From: Muribaculaceae bacterium
GTDB taxonomy: Bacteria; Bacteroidota; Bacteroidia; Bacteroidales; Muribaculaceae
Assembly (NCBI GenBank): GCA_024400895.1
Contig: JAKSMA010000066.1
Coordinates: 1 to 10,443, forward strand
Reading direction: 5' to 3'
Length of the DNA stretch: 10,443 nt
Positions 7,234 to 10,443 of this stretch are shown here, in pieces. The notes below the pieces were generated by a model. That model saw nothing but the letters and a program-made list of their open reading frames with translations, was not told the DNA's origin and did not search any database. Both the position numbers and the translations under genes were made by a program. Position 1 is the stretch's first letter; every line of letters begins with the position of its first letter.

Positions 7234-7680
7234 ATGGACAAAAAAGGTATTTATCTCATCACGGGCATCGTGGCCACAGTGCTTTTCTGGGTTTTCCGTG
7301 TAGAAGTGTACGAAGGGCTCTTCCAAGCACCTGGCTTTAGCGATGCCATGTACAACACCGGCATCTACGGCATCGTGGGCCTCATTACCGCCGCCATGGC
7401 ATGGGGCGCAGCAGCCATTTTCTACTATGCCATCAACTCAGTGCAATTCTGCCGCTGGTGGCACTGGCTTTGCATTCTCGCCATCGTCACCATCATGGCG
7501 CCCATCGTGTGCTACTTCGTGAACTCCAGTATTTTCGATTCAGAGAACTATTCCTACGCAGCCGAAATGGTTTCGTTTGAAGGTGTAAACATGATTTTCA
7601 CTGCAGTTCTCTATGTGGTGGCATCGTTCTCCATCCGCTGGTGGAGCACCAACTGCCGTCACACTCCATTCCCACAGTAA
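7234..7680 (+). CDS. Small four-helix inner-membrane protein, unknown function
   Basis: This 148-residue protein has four predicted membrane helices, at about 6-22, 43-67, 76-96 and 115-134. Basic residues at the N-terminus (DKK), after helix 2 (CRWWHW) and after helix 4 (RWWSTNCRH) place both ends in the cytoplasm. The repeated RWW after helices 2 and 4 hints at an internal duplication or a shared membrane-interface motif. I recognise no named family. It begins 12 bases after the lipoprotein gene and ends 28 bases before the tubulin-like gene, so it is almost certainly co-transcribed. By position it could link the periplasmic vWA lipoprotein to the cytoplasmic tubulin-like protein, but that is inference. 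The ATG at 7234 is the natural start, and no Shine-Dalgarno is present. Confidence 0.82.
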   Translation: MDKKGIYLITGIVATVLFWVFRVEVYEGLFQAPGFSDAMYNTGIYGIVGLITAAMAWGAAAIFYYAINSVQFCRWWHWLCILAIVTIMAPIVCYFVNSSIFDSENYSYAAEMVSFEGVNMIFTAVLYVVASFSIRWWSTNCRHTPFPQ

Positions 7681-7708
7681 CTAACCTCTATTAATCACAC
7701 ATATCATC

Positions 7709-9229
7709 ATGAGATTATTCATTTTCGCTATCGGCGGCACGGGCTCCAGAGTGCTCAAGTCGCTCATCATGCTCTCGGCGGCAGGCGTCAAGCCTCTCGA
7801 CGAAGACGGGCGTCCTATCCAAAACCTGGAACTGGTGCCTATCATCATCGACCCTCACAAGAGCAACGAAGATCTCAAACGCACCGAGCAGATGCTCACA
7901 GAATACTGCACCATTCGCGAGAAACTCTACGGACGCGAAGTGAATGGCGACGGATTCTTTGCAACAAAAATCAGCACGCTCCGCTCTATCATGGGCATGA
8001 CGGCAACGCCTATCAACGACACCTTCATCTTCAACATGGAGGCTGTGGGGCAGACCAAGTTCCGCCCGCTTATCAACTACGACACCATGAACGAGCCCAA
8101 CCAGGCGCTCACTTCGCTCCTTTTTGCCGACTACCAACTTGAAAACAAGATGAACATCGGCTTTGTGGGGTCGCCTAACATCGGTTCGGTGGCGCTCAAC
8201 ATGATTAAGGACAGCGAGGAATTCAAGGCTTTTGCCAATGTGTTTGGCGAGGGCGACCGCATATTTTTCATCAGCAGTATTTTCGGTGGCACCGGCGCTG
8301 CAGGCTTCCCTATTTTGGTGAAAAATATCCGCCAAGCCCACAACCTTGATGTGAGCAACAAGAATTTCTTGCGACAAGCGCCCATCGGCGGCCTTACCGT
8401 GCTCCCCTATTTCAACCTCAACAACAGTCAGGGCAAGAGTATCGACAAGGCCGACTTCGTGGTGAAAACGCAAAGCGCACTACAATACTACAACGAAACG
8501 CTCACCGGTGAAGCCGACCGTAGCGTGAACGCCATTTTCTACCTTGGCGACCAAACCTCATCGATTCCTTACGACTACGACCCTGGCAACATCCGCGACC
8601 AGCACAACCCTGCCCACTTGGTGGAAATGGTTGGCGCGATGGCAGTGCTGAAGTTTGCCGGCATGGACGAGAAGCAATTCCTCGATGGCATGGGCGGTTT
8701 CCACCCCACCAAGGCATTTGAATACGGACTCGACAAGGATTTGCTCGACGTAGACTTCACCACCTTCGGCCAGGAGACTCGTCGCCTCATCTATCGCCCG
8801 ATGGTGAAATTCCACATGCTGTTCATCTACATGCGCACCGCCCTGAAGGCTATTATCGGCCAAGGCTACACGCAAGATGAGCCCAAGATTCGCAGCGAGT
8901 TCACCACCACGCAGTTCTACCGCACCCTCGTGGACCAGTTCTTCGATTTCTACACCGAATGGCTCACCGAGATGCACGGCAACCTGCGCCATGTGGAACT
9001 CTTCAACGTGGGCGAAAACAACTTGGCGAACATCATCCACAATGTGGTTACCAAAAAGGGCTTCTTCGGTCGTAAGAACGTGGATGCCAATTCATTTAAC
9101 GCCGAGCTCAACAAATTGAGTCGCGACAACAAGAAGTACAGCGACCGCACGGTGGAATACAAGTTGCTCGACCTCTTCAACCAGGCCGCTGGCAACATTC
9201 TTGACGACAAATACGAAAACATCAATTAA
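7709..9229 (+). CDS. FtsZ/tubulin-superfamily protein (divergent tubulin-like, FtsZl type)
   Basis: This 506-residue cytoplasmic protein has the hallmarks of a tubulin-fold GTPase. It opens with a strand and glycine loop, LFIFAIGGTGSRVLKSL (GGTG at 9-12). A strand ending in Asp48 follows (VPIIIDPHKSN). The tubulin signature region is IFFISSIFGGTGAAGFPIL, with GGTGAAG at 193-199, the counterpart of the GGGTGSG phosphate loop. Strands such as LTVLPYF (229-235) and AIFYLGDQ (275-282) fit the rest of the fold. It is longer than FtsZ and has no recognisable FtsZ C-terminal peptide, so it is not the division FtsZ. Divergent families of this kind have been linked by genome context to vWA proteins and proposed to act in membrane remodelling. 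The neighbours here agree. GTP binding and polymerisation are predicted, not shown. Confidence 0.82.
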   Translation: MRLFIFAIGGTGSRVLKSLIMLSAAGVKPLDEDGRPIQNLELVPIIIDPHKSNEDLKRTEQMLTEYCTIREKLYGREVNGDGFFATKISTLRSIMGMTATPINDTFIFNMEAVGQTKFRPLINYDTMNEPNQALTSLLFADYQLENKMNIGFVGSPNIGSVALNMIKDSEEFKAFANVFGEGDRIFFISSIFGGTGAAGFPILVKNIRQAHNLDVSNKNFLRQAPIGGLTVLPYFNLNNSQGKSIDKADFVVKTQSALQYYNETLTGEADRSVNAIFYLGDQTSSIPYDYDPGNIRDQHNPAHLVEMVGAMAVLKFAGMDEKQFLDGMGGFHPTKAFEYGLDKDLLDVDFTTFGQETRRLIYRPMVKFHMLFIYMRTALKAIIGQGYTQDEPKIRSEFTTTQFYRTLVDQFFDFYTEWLTEMHGNLRHVELFNVGENNLANIIHNVVTKKGFFGRKNVDANSFNAELNKLSRDNKKYSDRTVEYKLLDLFNQAAGNILDDKYENIN

Positions 9230-9241
9230 GCCTCACACACC

Positions 9242-10443
9242 ATGAGCAAGATTCTTTCATACAACAACAAGACCACCAAAACCAGTTCGGAAGACTGGAT
9301 TGCAGTGGAACCATATAGCGACGACGACATCCGTCAAATCAAAGACCCTAATGGTGGGCTTTCTCGCAACCCTCGCACGGCTATCCCCAGCCCGTTTGCA
9401 CAACTCGACCTCGTGAAAAACGCGTTCGAGCACTTGCAACCCACGCCTCAAGGCATGGCGGGTATCGCCAGCGAGCAAATCATGGTGAGCAATGCGCTCG
9501 ACGTGGCTCAACTTTTCTTTGAATACGAAAACCACCGCGACCAGTTACACATCGTGCGCTGGAACAAGACTGCCGAACTCGAGCGACTGAAGGCTTCGCC
9601 CGAGCACCGCCTGTTTGGCGAAACGCTTGAGCTCTTCCTCCAGGCCGACCGTGTCTACAATTTTGCGCAGCTCCAAGACTGGTACATCCTGTTGCTTAAC
9701 AATCAGGTGATTGGCGCCACAAGTCCGTCGTCGTTCACGATGGCAGCACCCAATGTGGGCACCATCGACACGGTGAATGTGGAGCCTAACGTGAAACTTT
9801 TCGGCCAAATCCGCGACCTCTGGCAACGCGACGATGAATTCATCTATCATCTGTTCCTCTTGTTCAACGCGCACACGTCACTGCGCCGCTCGCTGGGCAA
9901 CGTTTACCAATATATGGTCAACAATCTGATGCTCATCCAGCGCCACAAGCCCGAACTCTACAACCGCATCATCGGCGTGATTCCTAACCCCACAGCGCTC
10001 CAAGCCGACCGCGAGCCGGTAGTTCGCCAGATGCTCGACATGCAGTTCTCGCCATTTGCTGGCGAAAATGCTGTGAGTGTGCTCAGCGCCCCTCTCTATC
10101 GCAAGAAGATGGTGGATGTGACTTCAAGCGCCGCTACCAGCGACTTCGTGATTGCGCCTACACGCGAACAGGCCGAGGGCGAATTGCTGCCGTTGGTGCT
10201 TCGCAACAATTTCAACGGCTCGGTGGACCATTACACCTACATCAACCGCGAATGGGATAGCGCTACCGAAGTGTATGCCGATGGCGTGCCTATGGACGAA
10301 CGACACTTGCCCGACACGAGCATTCTCTATCCATTCCTCACCACAGCCGACTTCTTCACCGAAAACATTATCCGACTGGGTGGCACTAGCGACGACAACC
10401 ACTACTTCGACGGCAACATTGAGCGCGCCACCGGTGCAAGCAC
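9242..10443 (+). CDS. Unrecognised protein of the tubulin-like operon, 3' end beyond window
   Basis: An uninterrupted reading frame runs from ATG 9242 to the window edge (400 codons, no stop), so only the N-terminal part is seen. It begins 12 bases after the tubulin-like gene and is surely in the same operon. There is no signal peptide or membrane helix, so it is probably cytoplasmic. It starts MSKILSYNNKTTKTSSEDW. Around 40-61 is a proline-containing stretch (RNPRTAIPSPFAQLDLVKNAF) that looks like a conserved motif. Helical, hydrophobic segments follow, such as LQDWYILLLNNQVIG and FIYHLFLLFNAHTSLRRSLGN. I do not recognise the family. Given the context, it could be an adaptor or regulator of the tubulin-like protein. 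Base composition and codon use match the neighbours. Confidence 0.85.
   Translation, partial: MSKILSYNNKTTKTSSEDWIAVEPYSDDDIRQIKDPNGGLSRNPRTAIPSPFAQLDLVKNAFEHLQPTPQGMAGIASEQIMVSNALDVAQLFFEYENHRDQLHIVRWNKTAELERLKASPEHRLFGETLELFLQADRVYNFAQLQDWYILLLNNQVIGATSPSSFTMAAPNVGTIDTVNVEPNVKLFGQIRDLWQRDDEFIYHLFLLFNAHTSLRRSLGNVYQYMVNNLMLIQRHKPELYNRIIGVIPNPTALQADREPVVRQMLDMQFSPFAGENAVSVLSAPLYRKKMVDVTSSAATSDFVIAPTREQAEGELLPLVLRNNFNGSVDHYTYINREWDSATEVYADGVPMDERHLPDTSILYPFLTTADFFTENIIRLGGTSDDNHYFDGNIERATGAS

Noticed and set aside
7709..9229. Reading the tubulin-like gene as the cell-division gene ftsZ
   Set aside because: The protein is much longer, diverges strongly outside the glycine motifs, lacks a recognisable FtsZ C-terminal peptide, and is not in a division and cell-wall gene cluster.

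Overview
The window looks like a chromosomal segment of a member of the Bacteroidota, most likely the order Bacteroidales and Prevotella-like. This rests on three things. No start codon has a convincing Shine-Dalgarno sequence. Two promoters match the Bacteroidota primary-sigma pattern (TTG, 19-20 bases, TAnnTTTG). The Mfd and CTP-family (S41) proteins look like Bacteroidales versions. The genus is a guess.

Layout: positions 1-141 hold two tRNA genes on the minus strand, tRNA-Asn(GTT) and then tRNA-Thr(TGT), which is cut by the window edge. They are read leftward from a good promoter at 185-215. All protein genes are on the plus strand. Positions 327-2045 encode a secreted C-terminal processing protease (S41 with a PDZ domain). 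Positions 2126-5488 encode the transcription-repair coupling factor Mfd. The 80-base gap between them holds an unusual AT-rich set of 7-base repeats that can fold back on the end of the protease gene.

The 275-base gap at 5489-5763 is dense with regulatory signals. It holds a hairpin just after mfd, a 17-base direct repeat with a 21-base period, a primary-sigma promoter, an AT-rich inverted repeat, and a full match to the sigma-54 (RpoN) -24/-12 consensus about 50 bases before the next gene. Downstream is a tight four-gene operon that runs off the right edge. Its genes are a lipoprotein with a von Willebrand A (vWA)-like domain (5764-7221), a small four-helix membrane protein (7234-7680), an FtsZ/tubulin-like GTPase homologue (7709-9229), and the first 400 codons of an unrecognised protein (9242 onward).

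The pairing of a divergent tubulin-superfamily protein with a vWA protein and a membrane protein recalls the membrane-remodelling system proposed from genome context for FtsZ-like (FtsZl) families. This locus looks like a Bacteroidota variant with its own partners and apparently sigma-54 control. It is the most interesting part of the window. Its function is inferred only.
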